Assembly: GCA_011526585.1 (NCBI GenBank)
Contig: WYBB01000134.1
Location: forward strand, 1-60,020
DNA: 60,020 bases
Reading direction: 5' to 3'
From: Deltaproteobacteria bacterium
Lineage (GTDB): Bacteria; Myxococcota_A; UBA9042; PHBI01
Made by a program: the position numbers and the translations under genes. Of the stretch, positions 9,901 through 21,101 are shown piece after piece (positions within the stretch are counted from its first letter, which is position 1; each line of letters opens with the position of its first letter). Under the pieces are notes generated by a model. The model was not told where the DNA came from. It was given only the letters and a program-made list of their open reading frames with translations, and searched no databases.

Positions 9901-10013
9901 CGCCGGCCGGGCTCGCCGTCGTCGTCTGCCGCCTCGCGCTCGCGCCCGAGGTCGGCCTCACCTGCGACCCGCCCGACCCCGACGTCGCTCCGAGCTGCGG
10001 AGGCACGCCATGA
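6990..10013 (+). CDS. Secreted DUF11/SdrD-like surface protein (module copy 1, large subunit)
   Basis: The protein has 1007 residues. It begins with a signal peptide (residues 1 to about 32, ending STAFAQ) preceded by a GGAGAGG site. Most of the protein is Thr/Asp/Pro-rich beta-sandwich sequence like DUF11 conserved-repeat domains. Around residue 827 an SdrD B-like domain begins (VSKHFDADQSGDLSAGDTPL; then VVTTDVDGIATFLVKPGTY), a fold that often binds calcium. A short Cys-rich C-terminus follows. The next gene overlaps as ATGA and encodes a Cys-rich lipoprotein. A homologous pair lies at 30416-35106. It is probably an extracellular structural or adhesive protein; the role is not known. Confidence 0.85.
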   Translation: MSSNPSRKWCRVGVSALAFVALAASSSTAFAQPAAVTLELVSGPAVDGVRVKVDDTYDRAFQLAIGYDLTGGTYRNLEVTLTLPPYVTPTLSSHEGTFTYNGCPQTAGVGSPRDCRWSASTLAVGTTGVAGTINLTLQLDRWRFLDGEPLAFTARATGLHTPQGGTESAFDVADQPLEILADPAQQVAWQSGTGLVEEGWVEVPGTPPTNGLRLRFSARFTNGFGGSAKLRNAVATSRVGADFELVSAPTAVSPWATPVVDDTASDGSFEVINTFTDDAPPTFNDTHYDSTFFYIELFVPCAVFDSDTRDLTVSTELTWDERFYEPDGTPRDEPRTLTHLAQVQGYGACGTGGHFNKGTELWWPAPEDGYALTGIYMRPPVGVSVATNALVVDDMPPGTAFRSFHTAQPTQFTFYGCNFAAPNDAGDISLAFFQANIAACVDLAGWDRDNPLGVTHIIAHAPTWGGAAEPLQQFTMRYETYIPPGYVAADLPLATTNVAYAHFGYTLDGASYTVAPDPTKSFADDPWKDDAPVTIDPTELNACSAMWGGLEGGSAIAPRAPSPDNRRVAVFRPTADSSYARLENPRLTVTLPPRVRAVATEIVPVEAWKCPGLSWVSDTATPATDTLTFTGTGLQTIVGPAGRCYDIKVTIEPDADGWVNGETFDVVGYLTGDNNDPTCDARRVTHTFSLSVPAELRVDVAPTCSGNAADPAFDVTARNNGGVDFAAASLRFPIPSGTTLRAVVAPPDVSIACDLGAGPVACPPDPAAAVAVVASGFSLAAPDESRTIKVKLATALPPGSAVVGSASATAGQLTASSGETAPFVVGECRYPIRVSKHFDADQSGDLSAGDTPLANWVFTITPADTADAPVVTTDVDGIATFLVKPGTYQITEQLPATVDGVVWQASGGALTQEVFVPVDPATPVAADFLNTCTCQAAQCMVAVGQCTPSGCVYDDEPDCASEPVYHIPVRTPAGLAVVVCRLALAPEVGLTCDPPDPDVAPSCGGTP

Positions 10014-11302
10014 ACCTGCGCCCGCCCATCGCCGCATCGCTCGCCGCCGTCATCGCGCTCTCGGTCGCCACCGTGTCCTGCGCCGAGGGCGAGCCACCGC
10101 GCGGCCTCGACGGCCCGGCCGGTCGCGTCGCGATCGAGGTCGCCCCGCTCTCGCTGCCGGGGATCGGCGACGTCGAGATCGCGCTCTCGGTCGTCGGACC
10201 CGCCGGCCCGGTCTGGTCCGAGCCGAGCCTGTGGACGAGCCGCTTCGGCGCCGCCGGTCTCGGCCTCGCCTACATCGGCCCCTGCGATGCGTCGGGCGAC
10301 GGCCATCACCGCATCCAGCTCGTGGTGAAGACCCTCGTCGACGACGGCGGCGCCACCGTGGCCCCCGACACCTGGGTCAACCCGGCCCCCGACGTGCCGC
10401 TCGACGATCCACGCGCGCTCGTCGCCACGGCGACCTGTCGCGAGAACGCCGACGTCGCGGTCGTCTTCGACCTGGTGATCGCGCGCGACGCACGCCAGGG
10501 CTTCTTCGACATCGCCGTCGACTTCGAGGACATCTTCTGCAGCGCCAAGCTCGACTGCCAGGACGACGCCGGGCCGCTCACCCTCCTGCACGGCCCCAGC
10601 GGCGCACGCGAGCCGACCGCGGTCATGGCCTTCGCGTGCGCGGCAGGCGACGAGCAGCCGGTCACGCTCTATCTCTCCAACGTCACGGTGCGCTGCGCAG
10701 ACGATGAGGGCGCGTCGACCTACGCGCGCTCGTTCGCAGCCGCCGCCGATCACGAAGGCAACCAGGGTGGCGACGGCCTCGTCCCGCCGGTGATCTTCGA
10801 GGTGGCGCACTACTGGGGTAAGGAAGGCTTCGCCTTCGACAAGTGCTACTGGAACCACGCGCTCGGCCTGAACCTCGGCGCTCTCGCCGGGCTCGGCCGC
10901 TGCGAGCTCGAGGCCTGGGGTACGGCGTCGCACGAGACCTGGAGCGACCTCACGCCCCCCGCCGGGCGCGTGCATCCGGTCCTGCACTGGCGCGCGACCC
11001 TGACCGACGACGGCGCGCTCGTCTGCGATCGACACGCGCTCGGCTCGGCCGAGGTCGCCGTCGAGTACACCCACGGCGAGGCGCGCCAGGCGTTCGCGGC
11101 GAGCTATCGCTGCGGCGAGGACCCGATCCCCGGTGACCAGAGCTTCGCCTGCCTCGGCGACGACGCCACCGCCGAGCTCACGACTGACGGCCTGCTCACC
11201 GTCACCGTGATGCACGGGGGCCAGCCGGTCACGACCTCGCTGCAGCTCGAAGAGGGCTCACGCCTGGTCGACGACTGCTGCCTTCACGCCTGCTGTCGGT
11301 GA
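10010..11302 (+). CDS. Cys-rich lipoprotein of unknown function (module copy 1, small subunit)
   Basis: The protein has 430 residues. The N-terminus (MNLRPPIAASLAAVIALSVA) ends in a possible lipobox, TVSC, so it is probably a lipoprotein. It has no domain I recognise. It is clearly homologous to the product of 33748-35106: both share FCSAKLDCQD (here near residue 176), KCYWN followed by ALGL (near residue 278), a final ALVCD block and a C-terminal double-Cys cluster (DDCCLHACC). The ATG overlaps the stop of the DUF11 gene, so the two products are made together. Its last 45 bases overlap the convergent MscS gene. Confidence 0.82.
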   Translation: MNLRPPIAASLAAVIALSVATVSCAEGEPPRGLDGPAGRVAIEVAPLSLPGIGDVEIALSVVGPAGPVWSEPSLWTSRFGAAGLGLAYIGPCDASGDGHHRIQLVVKTLVDDGGATVAPDTWVNPAPDVPLDDPRALVATATCRENADVAVVFDLVIARDARQGFFDIAVDFEDIFCSAKLDCQDDAGPLTLLHGPSGAREPTAVMAFACAAGDEQPVTLYLSNVTVRCADDEGASTYARSFAAAADHEGNQGGDGLVPPVIFEVAHYWGKEGFAFDKCYWNHALGLNLGALAGLGRCELEAWGTASHETWSDLTPPAGRVHPVLHWRATLTDDGALVCDRHALGSAEVAVEYTHGEARQAFAASYRCGEDPIPGDQSFACLGDDATAELTTDGLLTVTVMHGGQPVTTSLQLEEGSRLVDDCCLHACCR

Positions 11303-12577
11303 GGCGCCGAGTCGGTCGAGCGCGCGCTGCACGGCGGGTGGGATGTCGAGCGTGCGGATCGGGAACGGGATCACGATCCCCTCGGCGGCGAAGCGCTCGT
11401 GCAGGCGACGGATGAACGCGTCGTGCACCAGGAAGTGGTGGATCCAGTCGGTCGCCTCCAGCCACACCTTCAGATCGATGCTCGAGTCGTTGAAGGCGAC
11501 GAAGGTGACGACCGGCGTGAAGTCGGCGGTGGCGTGCGGGTGTGAGCGCTGGATGGCGAGCGCGACCTCGTGCACGACATGCCGCACCCGGTCGAGGTTC
11601 GAGTCGTAGTGCACGCCGACCGAGGCCTGGAAGCGCAGGACGGGCGAGGGGCGCGAGCGGTTGATGATCGTCGCGCGCGCGAGCACCGCGTTCGGGACGA
11701 TGACCCGGGTCTGCTCGAGCGTCTGGATCCGCGTCGAGCGCCAGCCGATGCGCACCACCGTCCCGGCGAGGGAGTGGTCGGTGAGCTCGATGAAGTCGCC
11801 GACGGTGACCGGCTGATCGGCGGCGATGAGCAGCCCGGAGATGAAGTCCTCGAGCGTGCTCTGCAGCGCGAGCCCGATCGCCAGCGAGCCGACGCCGAGC
11901 GAGGCGATGATCGGCGTGATCGTCATGCCGATCGCGGCGAGGATCATCAGCGCGGCGAAGACGAAGATCACGACGCGGGTCATCGCCTGCAGGACCCCGC
12001 CGGCGGTGGCGAAGACGCGGCTCGACTCCTTGCGCTTCTCGAAGTAGGCGATGAGCACGCCGTCGGTGAAGAGCGCGACGACGAGGATCAGGACCACCTC
12101 GCCGAGGGTGCCGAGGCTCGCCGAGACCGACGCCGGGGTGGGCACGAGCTCGATCCACAGCGCGATCCCGGCAAAGAGGATCAACACGTGCGCCGGCTTG
12201 CGCACGGCGGCGAGCACGGCGTCGTCGACCGAGGAGGAGGTGGTCCGGGCCTTGTCGGCGAGGAAGCCCAGGACGAAACGGAGGAGGAGGTATGCGCCGA
12301 TGATGAACGCGATGAGCGCGAGTGTGCCCCAGAACCAGGGCTCGAGCTCGTCGGTGACGATGGCACGCACCTCGGGGGAAAACGGCATCGCGACCGCCCA
12401 GAGCCAGAGGCCGACGGCGAAGAGCGCGGCGTAGGCGCCGACGATCGCCAGCCTGAGCAGGCGACCCGGCGCGACGAAGCGACCCAGAATACGCGGCAGG
12501 GCGACCGCCAGCACGATGGCCCAAAGCAGGAGGCCGAGTGACGGCAGCGCCCAGGCGACGATCGACTCGACGTCCAT
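11258..12577 (-). CDS. MscS-family mechanosensitive ion channel
   Basis: The protein has 439 residues: about four to five membrane segments, then the MscS core. The pore-lining helix is visible as ASLGVGSLAIGLALQSTLED, followed by the beta domain (VGDFIELTDHSLAGTVVRIG; then VIVPNAVLARATIINRSRP) and an alpha/beta cytoplasmic domain. It should open under membrane tension and release osmolytes. It lies 45 bp downstream of leuB on the same strand, so it may be read through from the leucine operon; a weak 5-bp hairpin at 12601-12617 in that gap is the only possible terminator seen. Its end overlaps the convergent lipoprotein gene by 45 bp. Confidence 0.93.
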   Translation of the reverse strand: MDVESIVAWALPSLGLLLWAIVLAVALPRILGRFVAPGRLLRLAIVGAYAALFAVGLWLWAVAMPFSPEVRAIVTDELEPWFWGTLALIAFIIGAYLLLRFVLGFLADKARTTSSSVDDAVLAAVRKPAHVLILFAGIALWIELVPTPASVSASLGTLGEVVLILVVALFTDGVLIAYFEKRKESSRVFATAGGVLQAMTRVVIFVFAALMILAAIGMTITPIIASLGVGSLAIGLALQSTLEDFISGLLIAADQPVTVGDFIELTDHSLAGTVVRIGWRSTRIQTLEQTRVIVPNAVLARATIINRSRPSPVLRFQASVGVHYDSNLDRVRHVVHEVALAIQRSHPHATADFTPVVTFVAFNDSSIDLKVWLEATDWIHHFLVHDAFIRRLHERFAAEGIVIPFPIRTLDIPPAVQRALDRLGASPTAGVKAAVVDQA

Positions 12578-12622
12578 GGGTCATGGCTAGCCTCATGCTC
12601 CCGAGCGGTCAACTCGGACGTG

Positions 12623-13687
12623 TCAGGACAGCGCTGCGATCACCGCCTGTGTCATCTCGCGGGTCGAGGCCTTGCCGCCGAGGTCGGCGGTGCGCGCGCC
12701 GGCGGTGAGTGCCTTGTCGACGGCGTCCTCGATGAGGCGCGCCTCTTCCTCGAGCTTCAGCGAGTGGCGCAAGAGCATCGCCACCGAGAGGATCGCGCCG
12801 ATCGGGTTGGCGATCCCCTGGCCGGCGATGTCCGGCGCCGAGCCGTGGATCGGCTCGTAGAGACCCGGGCCTGCCGCGCCGAGCGACGCCGAGGGCAGCA
12901 CGCCGAGCGAGCCCGCGAGCACCGCCGCCTCGTCGGTCAGGATGTCGCCGAACATGTTCTCGGTGACGATGACGTCGAAGCTGTCGGCCTGCATGACCAG
13001 ACGCATCGCGGCCGAGTCGACGAGGCGGTGTTCGAGCACGATGCCCTGGTAGTCGCGCGCGACCTCGTCGACCACCTTGCGCCAGAGGCGGGAGCTCTCG
13101 AGCACGTTGGCCTTGTCGACGCTGGTGACCTTGTGGCGTCGCCCGCGCGCGAGCTCGAAGGCCATCTTCGCCACGCGGCGGATCTCGCCGTCGGTGTACT
13201 CCAGGGTGTCGACGGCGCGCTCGCCGCCGCCGGGCAGGGACTCGCGAAACTTCGGCGCGCCGAAGTAGATCCCGCCGGTGAGCTCGCGCACGACGAGCAT
13301 GTCGACGCCAGCCACGCGCTCGGCCTTGAGCGGCGAGAGCTCGGCCAGGCAGGGGAAGACCTTGACCGGCCGCAGGTTGGCATAGACCTTGAGGCCAGCG
13401 CGCAGGTTGAGGAGCCCCTGCTCCGGACGGCGCTTGAGCCGCGGGTCCTCCCACTTGGGGCCGCCGACCGCGCCGAGGAACACGGCGTCGGCGCCCTGGC
13501 AGGCCTCGACGGTGTCCGGTGGCCGCCGGTCGCCGTCGCCCTCGCACCCCACGCCGCCGACATCCCACTCCTCGAGGTCGAAGCGATGGGCGAAGCGCTC
13601 GCCGACGGCGAGCAGCACGTCGCGCGCCGCGTGGGTCACCTCGGGTCCGATGCCGTCGCCCGGCAGGAGCACGATCCTCGCTTTCAT
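12623..13687 (-). CDS. leuB: 3-isopropylmalate dehydrogenase
   Basis: The protein has 354 residues, the normal length. It oxidises and decarboxylates 3-isopropylmalate to 2-ketoisocaproate with NAD+, the third leucine-specific step. The sequence shows LLPGDGIGPEV at the N-terminus, LLNLRAGLKVYANLRP near residue 90, a DMLVVRELTGGIYFG block, the DKANVL motif and an ENMFGDILTDEAA metal-binding region, followed by HGSAPDIAGQGIANP. The ATG at 13687 overlaps the leuD stop (ATGA). It is the last biosynthetic gene of the ilv-leu operon. Confidence 0.97.
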   Translation of the reverse strand: MKARIVLLPGDGIGPEVTHAARDVLLAVGERFAHRFDLEEWDVGGVGCEGDGDRRPPDTVEACQGADAVFLGAVGGPKWEDPRLKRRPEQGLLNLRAGLKVYANLRPVKVFPCLAELSPLKAERVAGVDMLVVRELTGGIYFGAPKFRESLPGGGERAVDTLEYTDGEIRRVAKMAFELARGRRHKVTSVDKANVLESSRLWRKVVDEVARDYQGIVLEHRLVDSAAMRLVMQADSFDVIVTENMFGDILTDEAAVLAGSLGVLPSASLGAAGPGLYEPIHGSAPDIAGQGIANPIGAILSVAMLLRHSLKLEEEARLIEDAVDKALTAGARTADLGGKASTREMTQAVIAALS

Positions 13688-14289
13688 CCCGCAACCCCCT
13701 GCGCTCCGCCGCGCTCGCCCCGCCGCGCCTCGAAGGCGTCGATCGCCTGCGCGTGGGACAGGATGTAGCCGAGCTCGTCGATGCCTTCGAGCAGGCACTT
13801 CTTGGAGAAGGCGTCGATCGCGAAGCGCACCGGCTCGCCGTTGGGCATCACCACGACCTGGCGCTCGAGGTCGACCTCGAACGGCACCGCCGGGTCCTCC
13901 TCGATCGCCGCGTGCATCTTCGCCAGCGCCTTCGCTTCGATCGCCACCGGCAAGAGCCCGTTCTTCAAGGCGTTGCTCTTGAAGATGTCGGCGAACGAGG
14001 AGGCGACGACGACGCGGAAGCCCCAGGACACGAGGGCCCAGGGCGCGTGCTCGCGCGAGCTGCCGCAGCCGAAGTTGTCGCCGGCGACCAGGATCCTGGC
14101 ACCCGCCGCGCCCGGTCGGTTCAGGGCGAAGCCCGGATCCTTCTTCCACTCGGAGAAGAGCGCGTCGGCGAGCCCGAGCTTGTCGGTCGTGCGCAGAAAG
14201 CGCGCCGGGATGATCTGATCGGTGTCGATGTTGTCGATCGGCACGCTCACCGCGTGCGACACGATCTCGGTGAATCGTTCCCGCTGCAC
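13684..14289 (-). CDS. leuD: 3-isopropylmalate dehydratase small subunit
   Basis: The product is 201 residues if translation starts at the GTG at 14289, the same length as the E. coli protein. I chose this start because GAGGAG lies eight bases upstream (complement of 14298-14303) and the protein then begins just before the conserved SVPIDNIDTDQIIPARFL block. A longer reading from a GTG at 14343 would overlap the end of leuC. The family motif AGDNFGCGSSREHAPWAL is intact. With LeuC it isomerises 2-isopropylmalate to 3-isopropylmalate. The stop overlaps the leuB start as ATGA. Confidence 0.95.
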   Translation of the reverse strand: MQRERFTEIVSHAVSVPIDNIDTDQIIPARFLRTTDKLGLADALFSEWKKDPGFALNRPGAAGARILVAGDNFGCGSSREHAPWALVSWGFRVVVASSFADIFKSNALKNGLLPVAIEAKALAKMHAAIEEDPAVPFEVDLERQVVVMPNGEPVRFAIDAFSKKCLLEGIDELGYILSHAQAIDAFEARRGERGGAQGVAG

Positions 14290-14332
14290 CGTCTCAACTC
14301 CTCGCGTCACGGGCCGAGCGCGCCCGCGAAGC

Positions 14333-15742
14333 CTATGTGACACCCAGATAGGTGCGTGGATCGGCGATGGCGCCGGCCACCGCGCTCGCCGCCGCCGTCG
14401 CCGGCGAGGCGAGCATCGTGCGCGCGCCCGGGCCCTGGCGGCCCTCGAAGTTGCGGTTCGAGGTCGACACCGCGTAGCGACCGGGCGCGACGATGTCGCC
14501 GTTCATCGCGATGCACATCGAGCAGCCGGCGTCCCGCCACTCGGCGCCGGCCTCGATGAAGATGCGATCGAGCCCGCGCGCTTCGGCCTCGCGCTTGATC
14601 TCGACCGAGCCCGGCACGACCAGCATGCGCACGCCGGGGGCGACCTTGCGATCCTTCATGATCGCCGCCGCCGCCTCGAGGTCCGACAGCCGCGAGTTGG
14701 TGCACGAGCCGACGAAGACGACGTCGATCTTCTTGCCGAGGAGCCGGGAGCCGGCCTCGAAGCCCATGTAACGTAATGCCTTTTCGGCGGTCTCCCGCGC
14801 CGCGCCGCTGCCGGCGTCGGCCGGGTCGGGCACGGCGGCGCCGATGGGCATGCCCATGCCGGGGTTGGTGCCCCAGGTGATCATCGGCTCGATCGCGCTG
14901 CCGTCGAGCACGAGGCGCCCGCCCTCGAACTCGGCGCCCTCGTCGCTGACGAGCGCCCGCCCGGCGGCGACCATCGCGTCGAAGGCGGCGCCGGTCGGCG
15001 CCAGCGGACGGCCGGCGAGGTATTGCCAGGTCGTGTCGTCGGGCGCGATCAGCCCGGCGCGCGCGCCCGCCTCGATCGACATGTTGCAGACGGTCATGCG
15101 CCCTTCCATCGACAGCGCCGTCACCGCCTCGCCGCGGTACTCGAAGACCGCCCCGGTGCCGCCGCCGATGCCGAGCCGGGCGATCACCGCGAGCACGAGA
15201 TCCTTGGCGCTCACCCCGGGGGCGAGCTGGCCGTCGACGCGCACCTCGAACGCCTTGGGCTTCTTCTGGAGGAGGCACTGCGACGCGAGCACGTGCTCGA
15301 CCTCGGAGGTGCCGATGCCGAAGGCCAGCGCGCCGAACGCGCCGTGCGTCGAGGTGTGCGAGTCGCCGCAGACGATGGTCATGCCCGGGCGCGTCGCGCC
15401 GAGCTCGGGGCCGATCACGTGCACGATGCCGTTGCCCGGCTCGCCCAGGCGATAGAGCGGGATCCCGTGCTCGGCCGCCGCGCGCTCGAGCGCGCTGACC
15501 ATGCGCGCGCCCTCGGGATCGAGCGCGGCCAGCCCGCCGACGGTCGGCGTGATGTGGTCCATCGTCGCCAGGGTGCGGTCGGGGCGCCGCACCGGGAGGC
15601 CGCGGCGCGCGAGCCCGGCGAAGGCCTGCGGCGAGGTCACCTCGTGCACGAGGTGCAGGTCGATGTAGAGGACCGCGGGACAACCCGGCTCTTCCACGAC
15701 GACGTGGGCGTCCCAGATCTTGTCGAGCAGCGTGCGCGCCAA
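14333..15742 (-). CDS. leuC: 3-isopropylmalate dehydratase large subunit
   Basis: The protein is an aconitase-family [4Fe-4S] enzyme of about 469 residues. The start is probably a TTG at 15742, giving [14 protein letters not shown], which aligns with the usual MAKTLYEKLFDAHVV opening; there is no ATG in place, and a CTG at 15748 overlapping the leuA stop is the alternative. The motifs [37 protein letters not shown] and a later CSMCIAMN contain the cluster-ligating Cys residues. It works with LeuD. It lies two bases after leuA, so it is coupled within the operon. Confidence 0.95.
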   Translation of the reverse strand: MARTLLDKIWDAHVVVEEPGCPAVLYIDLHLVHEVTSPQAFAGLARRGLPVRRPDRTLATMDHITPTVGGLAALDPEGARMVSALERAAAEHGIPLYRLGEPGNGIVHVIGPELGATRPGMTIVCGDSHTSTHGAFGALAFGIGTSEVEHVLASQCLLQKKPKAFEVRVDGQLAPGVSAKDLVLAVIARLGIGGGTGAVFEYRGEAVTALSMEGRMTVCNMSIEAGARAGLIAPDDTTWQYLAGRPLAPTGAAFDAMVAAGRALVSDEGAEFEGGRLVLDGSAIEPMITWGTNPGMGMPIGAAVPDPADAGSGAARETAEKALRYMGFEAGSRLLGKKIDVVFVGSCTNSRLSDLEAAAAIMKDRKVAPGVRMLVVPGSVEIKREAEARGLDRIFIEAGAEWRDAGCSMCIAMNGDIVAPGRYAVSTSNRNFEGRQGPGARTMLASPATAAASAVAGAIADPRTYLGVT

Positions 15743-15744
15743 GC

Positions 15745-17430
<1,686 letters not shown>

Positions 17431-17435
17431 GGCGA

Positions 17436-18479
<1,044 letters not shown>

Positions 18480-19025
18480 TCACTGGATCTCGAGGTCGGC
18501 CGGGCGCTCGACGAGGTGCGCCATCTCGGGCGCGGGCCCGCGGCTCATCGCCACCGAGCCGGTCTGTACCATCTCCTGGACGCCGTACTCGCCGAGGACC
18601 TGCTGCAGGCCGGCGATGCGATCGGGCGAGCCGGTGATCTCGAAGACCATCGAGCTCGGCCCCATGTCGACGATGCGCGCGCGGAAGACGTCGGCGATCT
18701 GCTGCAGCTCACCGCGCTTGGCCGGCGGCGCGTTCACCTTGATCAGCGCGAGCTCGCGCTCGATGCGCGGGGCGTGCGTGATCTCGTGTACCTCGAGCAC
18801 GTTGACGAGCTTGTAGAGGTTCGCCTCGATGCGGCGCGCCGTGTCCTCGTCGCCCTCGACCACCACGGTCATGCGCGAGACGCCGGCCACGTGCGTCTGA
18901 CCGACGTTGAGCGACTCGATGTTGAAGCCGCGCCGGCGAAAGAGGGACGCCGCGCGGTTGAGCACGCCCGGGCGATCCTCGACGAAGATGACGAAGGTCC
19001 TCAGGATGTTCTTGCGCGGGATCAA
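18480..19025 (-). CDS. ilvN: Acetolactate synthase small (regulatory) subunit
   Basis: The protein is about 181 residues. The N-terminal ACT domain (TFVIFVEDRPGVLNRAASLF; then FNIESLNVGQTHVAGVSRM) is the valine-sensing part of the regulatory subunit, followed by the C-terminal domain of the family. It activates IlvB and confers feedback control. No ATG is available; I chose a TTG at 19025, which overlaps the ilvB stop (TTGA) and has GGAGAGG just upstream inside ilvB. It is sometimes named ilvH in other genomes. Confidence 0.94.
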   Translation of the reverse strand: MIPRKNILRTFVIFVEDRPGVLNRAASLFRRRGFNIESLNVGQTHVAGVSRMTVVVEGDEDTARRIEANLYKLVNVLEVHEITHAPRIERELALIKVNAPPAKRGELQQIADVFRARIVDMGPSSMVFEITGSPDRIAGLQQVLGEYGVQEMVQTGSVAMSRGPAPEMAHLVERPADLEIQ

Positions 19026-20854
19026 TCGTCCTCTCCGGTCTCGAAGATCGGGTTGTGCGTGACCGCCTGGTCGGCGGTCGAGACGGCGCTGGCCTGCGCG
19101 CGCGTCGGGGTGCGGCGGATCATGTCGTGCAGGTCGGCGCCGGCGGGCACCATCGGGTAGACCGAGTCCTCCTGCTCGACGCGGAAGTCGATGACGACCG
19201 AGCCCGGCTCGGCCCGCGCCCAGGCGACCGCGTCCAGCACTTCGGCGCGGGAGGTCACGCGGCGCGCGGACAGGCCGTGCGCCTCGGCGAGCTTGACGAA
19301 ATCCGGCGAGCGGATGGGCGTCGCGACGTAGCGGCCGCCGTAGAAGAACTGCTGCCACTGGCGGACCATGCCGAGGAAGCCGTTGTTGATGATGGCGACG
19401 TTGACCTTGATGTCCTCCTGCGCGAGCGTCGTGAGCTCGCACGCGGTCATCTGGAAGCCGCCGTCGCCGACGACGACCCACACGTCGGCGTCTCGCCTGG
19501 CGAAGCGTGCGCCGATCGCCGCCGGCAACGCGAAGCCCATGGTGCCGAGGCCGCCCGAGGTCAGGAGCGTGCGCGGCGCGTCGTGCTTGTAGTACTGCGC
19601 CTCCCACATCTGGTGCTGGCCGACGTCGGTGACGACCAGCGCGTTGCCATCGGTGGCGCGCCAGAGGTCGTGGATCACGTGCGCGGCGTAGAGCTTGCCG
19701 CTGTCGGGCAGGGTCTGGATGTCGCGCACCGCCGAGTCGCCCTTGAGCGCGTCGATGCGCGCGAGCCAGGGCGCGCGGTCGGCCGGGCGCACCTCGGGCA
19801 GGAGCTCGGCCAGCGCGACCTTGCAGTCGGCGACGATCGCGACGTCGACCTTGACGTTCTTGTTGATCTCCGAGGGGTCGAGCTCGATGTGTATTTTTTT
19901 TGCGTAGGGCGCGTAGGTCGCCAGGCGGCCGGTGACGCGGTCGTCGAAGCGCATGCCGACGGCGAGGATGAGGTCGGACTCCTGGATGGCGTGGTTGACC
20001 CAGGCCTCGCCGTGCATGCCCATCATGCCCAGGTTGAGCGGGTGCGAGGCCGGGAAGCCGCCGATGCCGAGCAGCGTCATCGCCACCGGCATGCCGGAGG
20101 TCTCGACGAGGCGGGACAGGAGCTCGCTGGCGCCGGCCTTGATGACGCCCTGGCCGGCGAGGATCACCGGGCGCTTGGCGCCGTTGATGAGCGCCGCGGC
20201 GCGCTGGATGTCGGTCTCGAGCGGCACGTGCACCGGGCGGTAGCCGGGCAGTGTCGGCGGGGCGTCGGCCCATACGAACGGGGCCTTGTCCTGCTGGGCG
20301 TTCTTGCAGATGTCGACCAGCACCGGGCCGGGGCGGCCCGAGCGCGCGATGTAGAAGGCCTCGCGCAGGGTCGGCGCGATCTCCTCGACCCGCGTCACGA
20401 GGTAGTTGTGCTTGGTGATCGGCAGGGTGACGCCGGTGATGTCGACCTCCTGGAAGGCGTCGGAGCCGAGCAGGTGCGCGTGCACCTGGCCGGTGATCGC
20501 CACCATCGGGATCGAGTCGAGCATCGCGGTGGCGATGCCGGTGACCAGGTTGGTCGCGCCCGGGCCGGAGGTGCCGAGGCAGACGCCGACCCGGCCCGAG
20601 GCGCGCGCGTAGCCGTCGGCCATGTGCGAGCCGCCCTGCTCGTGACGCACCAGCACGTGGTGGATCGGGTAGGCGATCATCGCGTCATAGGCCGGCATGA
20701 TGGCGCCGCCCGGGTAGCCGAAGACGACCTCGACGTTCTCGCGCAGGAGGGATTCCCAAATGATTTCGGCGCCTGTCAGGACCTGGCCGCGGCGGTCGGG
20801 GAAGGTCTCGCGCGACAGCGCGGGGGCGGGGGCTTCGGAGGGGTACACGCTCAT
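19022..20854 (-). CDS. ilvB: Acetolactate synthase large (catalytic) subunit
   Basis: The protein has 610 residues. It is a thiamine-diphosphate enzyme making acetolactate or acetohydroxybutyrate, the first common step of branched-chain amino-acid synthesis. FGYPGGAIMPAYDAM, the catalytic Glu in VRHEQGGSHMADGYARASG, and the ThDP/Mg-binding VVVGDGGFQMTACEL with NNGFLGMVRQWQ are all present. The ATG at 20854 is preferred over a GTG two codons upstream; neither has an obvious ribosome-binding site. It heads the ilv-leu operon, with candidate regulatory palindromes at 20913-20943. Confidence 0.96.
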   Translation of the reverse strand: MSVYPSEAPAPALSRETFPDRRGQVLTGAEIIWESLLRENVEVVFGYPGGAIMPAYDAMIAYPIHHVLVRHEQGGSHMADGYARASGRVGVCLGTSGPGATNLVTGIATAMLDSIPMVAITGQVHAHLLGSDAFQEVDITGVTLPITKHNYLVTRVEEIAPTLREAFYIARSGRPGPVLVDICKNAQQDKAPFVWADAPPTLPGYRPVHVPLETDIQRAAALINGAKRPVILAGQGVIKAGASELLSRLVETSGMPVAMTLLGIGGFPASHPLNLGMMGMHGEAWVNHAIQESDLILAVGMRFDDRVTGRLATYAPYAKKIHIELDPSEINKNVKVDVAIVADCKVALAELLPEVRPADRAPWLARIDALKGDSAVRDIQTLPDSGKLYAAHVIHDLWRATDGNALVVTDVGQHQMWEAQYYKHDAPRTLLTSGGLGTMGFALPAAIGARFARRDADVWVVVGDGGFQMTACELTTLAQEDIKVNVAIINNGFLGMVRQWQQFFYGGRYVATPIRSPDFVKLAEAHGLSARRVTSRAEVLDAVAWARAEPGSVVIDFRVEQEDSVYPMVPAGADLHDMIRRTPTRAQASAVSTADQAVTHNPIFETGEDD

Positions 20855-20912
20855 GAACACCGTCGGGCTCTGCGAGGGGTCGGATTCACCGACAAGGAGC
20901 GAGGTTGAGCGC

Positions 20913-20943
20913 CTTGACGCATCGTGTCAAGTGAAGCACTTCA
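20913..20943 (-). promoter_or_regulatory. Two adjacent inverted repeats upstream of ilvB, with a TTGACA hexamer
   Basis: CTTGAC and GTCAAG face each other across 7 bp (20913-20931), and TGAAG/CTTCA across 2 bp follows at once (20932-20943). On the minus strand 20925-20930 reads TTGACA, a perfect -35 hexamer, but the position 17 bp downstream (CAACCT) is a poor -10. The site lies 59-89 bp upstream of the ilvB start and could be the operon promoter and operator. This is inference. Confidence 0.35.
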
Positions 20944-21101
20944 AGGGGATGGCTTCACGTTACGCAGCTTGTTTGCGAACGGGATTCGCGTGTTGATCCG
21001 CGGCGCTGCTCGGGAATTGTCCAACCGCGCAGATAAGGCTTCCGGTCCTTAGATCACCCGTGGCATGGTCCGCGACCTGTCTACGATCGATAGAGGTCGG
21101 C

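Noticed and set aside
7005..10037. A 1010-codon open frame on the minus strand opposite the DUF11 gene
   Set aside because: The translation is a monotonous Gly/Asp/Glu/Arg/Val mixture without domains, as expected from the complement of a very GC-rich gene; the plus-strand frame has a signal peptide, a ribosome-binding site and recognisable domains.
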